A model generated the notes under the pieces. That model did no database searches and was not told where the DNA came from. It saw nothing but the letters and a program-made list of their open reading frames with translations. A stretch of 5,474 bases of DNA from CAYLOC01 sp964385195. GTDB taxonomy: Bacteria; Actinomycetota; Actinomycetes; Propionibacteriales; Nocardioidaceae. The translations under genes were made by a program, and so were the position numbers. The DNA lies in the NCBI GenBank assembly GCA_964385195.1, contig CAYLOC010000194.1, positions 1 to 5,474 on the forward strand, in the 5' to 3' direction. Every line of letters begins with the position of its first letter. Position 1 is the stretch's first letter. This document shows, piece after piece, positions 5,400 to 5,474 of this stretch.

Positions 5400-5474
<75 letters not shown>

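Overview
The window comes from a high-GC actinobacterium (Actinomycetota). The evidence is very high GC at third codon positions, frequent GTG starts, tight same-strand packing, and a gene order that matches a known actinobacterial neighbourhood: galU / moeA (glp) / rimJ / small membrane protein, as in the Mycobacterium tuberculosis Rv0993-Rv0996 region. The genus cannot be fixed from this sequence. All genes are on the + strand, and I see no mobile element, CRISPR array or broken gene.

Layout: (1) 22-1425, a eukaryotic-type (UDPGP family) UTP-glucose-1-phosphate uridylyltransferase; (2) 1504-2724, a MoeA-family protein orthologous by context to Glp, the gephyrin-like protein; (3) 2738-3238, moaC; (4) 3231-3746, a MogA/MoaB-type molybdopterin adenylyltransferase overlapping moaC by 8 bases; (5) 3761-4327, a RimJ/RimL-type GNAT acetyltransferase; (6) a 99-base gap with a candidate leaderless promoter and nested palindromes; (7) 4427-5323, a three-helix membrane protein of the GlpR/SepX family; (8) a 76-base gap with a promoter-like element and a perfect hairpin; (9) 5400-5474, tRNA-Ala(CGC), cut by the window edge just before the final base of a possible encoded CCA. 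No gene-free stretch exceeds 100 bases.

How the genes fit together: moeA, moaC and mogA cover three steps of molybdenum cofactor synthesis (cyclic pyranopterin formation, MPT adenylylation, molybdenum insertion). moaA, moaD and moaE are not in the window. In corynebacteria the MoeA-like protein Glp and its membrane receptor GlpR act at the division site with FtsZ, and the GlpR homologue SepX is a Streptomyces division protein. The window therefore joins a Moco cluster to a cell-division pair, with an uncharacterised acetyltransferase between them. The MoeA-like protein keeps most catalytic motifs but seems to have replaced two lysines important in E. coli MoeA (K275 and K279) with Glu and Gln. 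This bears on whether it is an enzyme, a scaffold or both. UDP-glucose from the first gene feeds cell-envelope and glycogen/trehalose metabolism and has no direct link to Moco.
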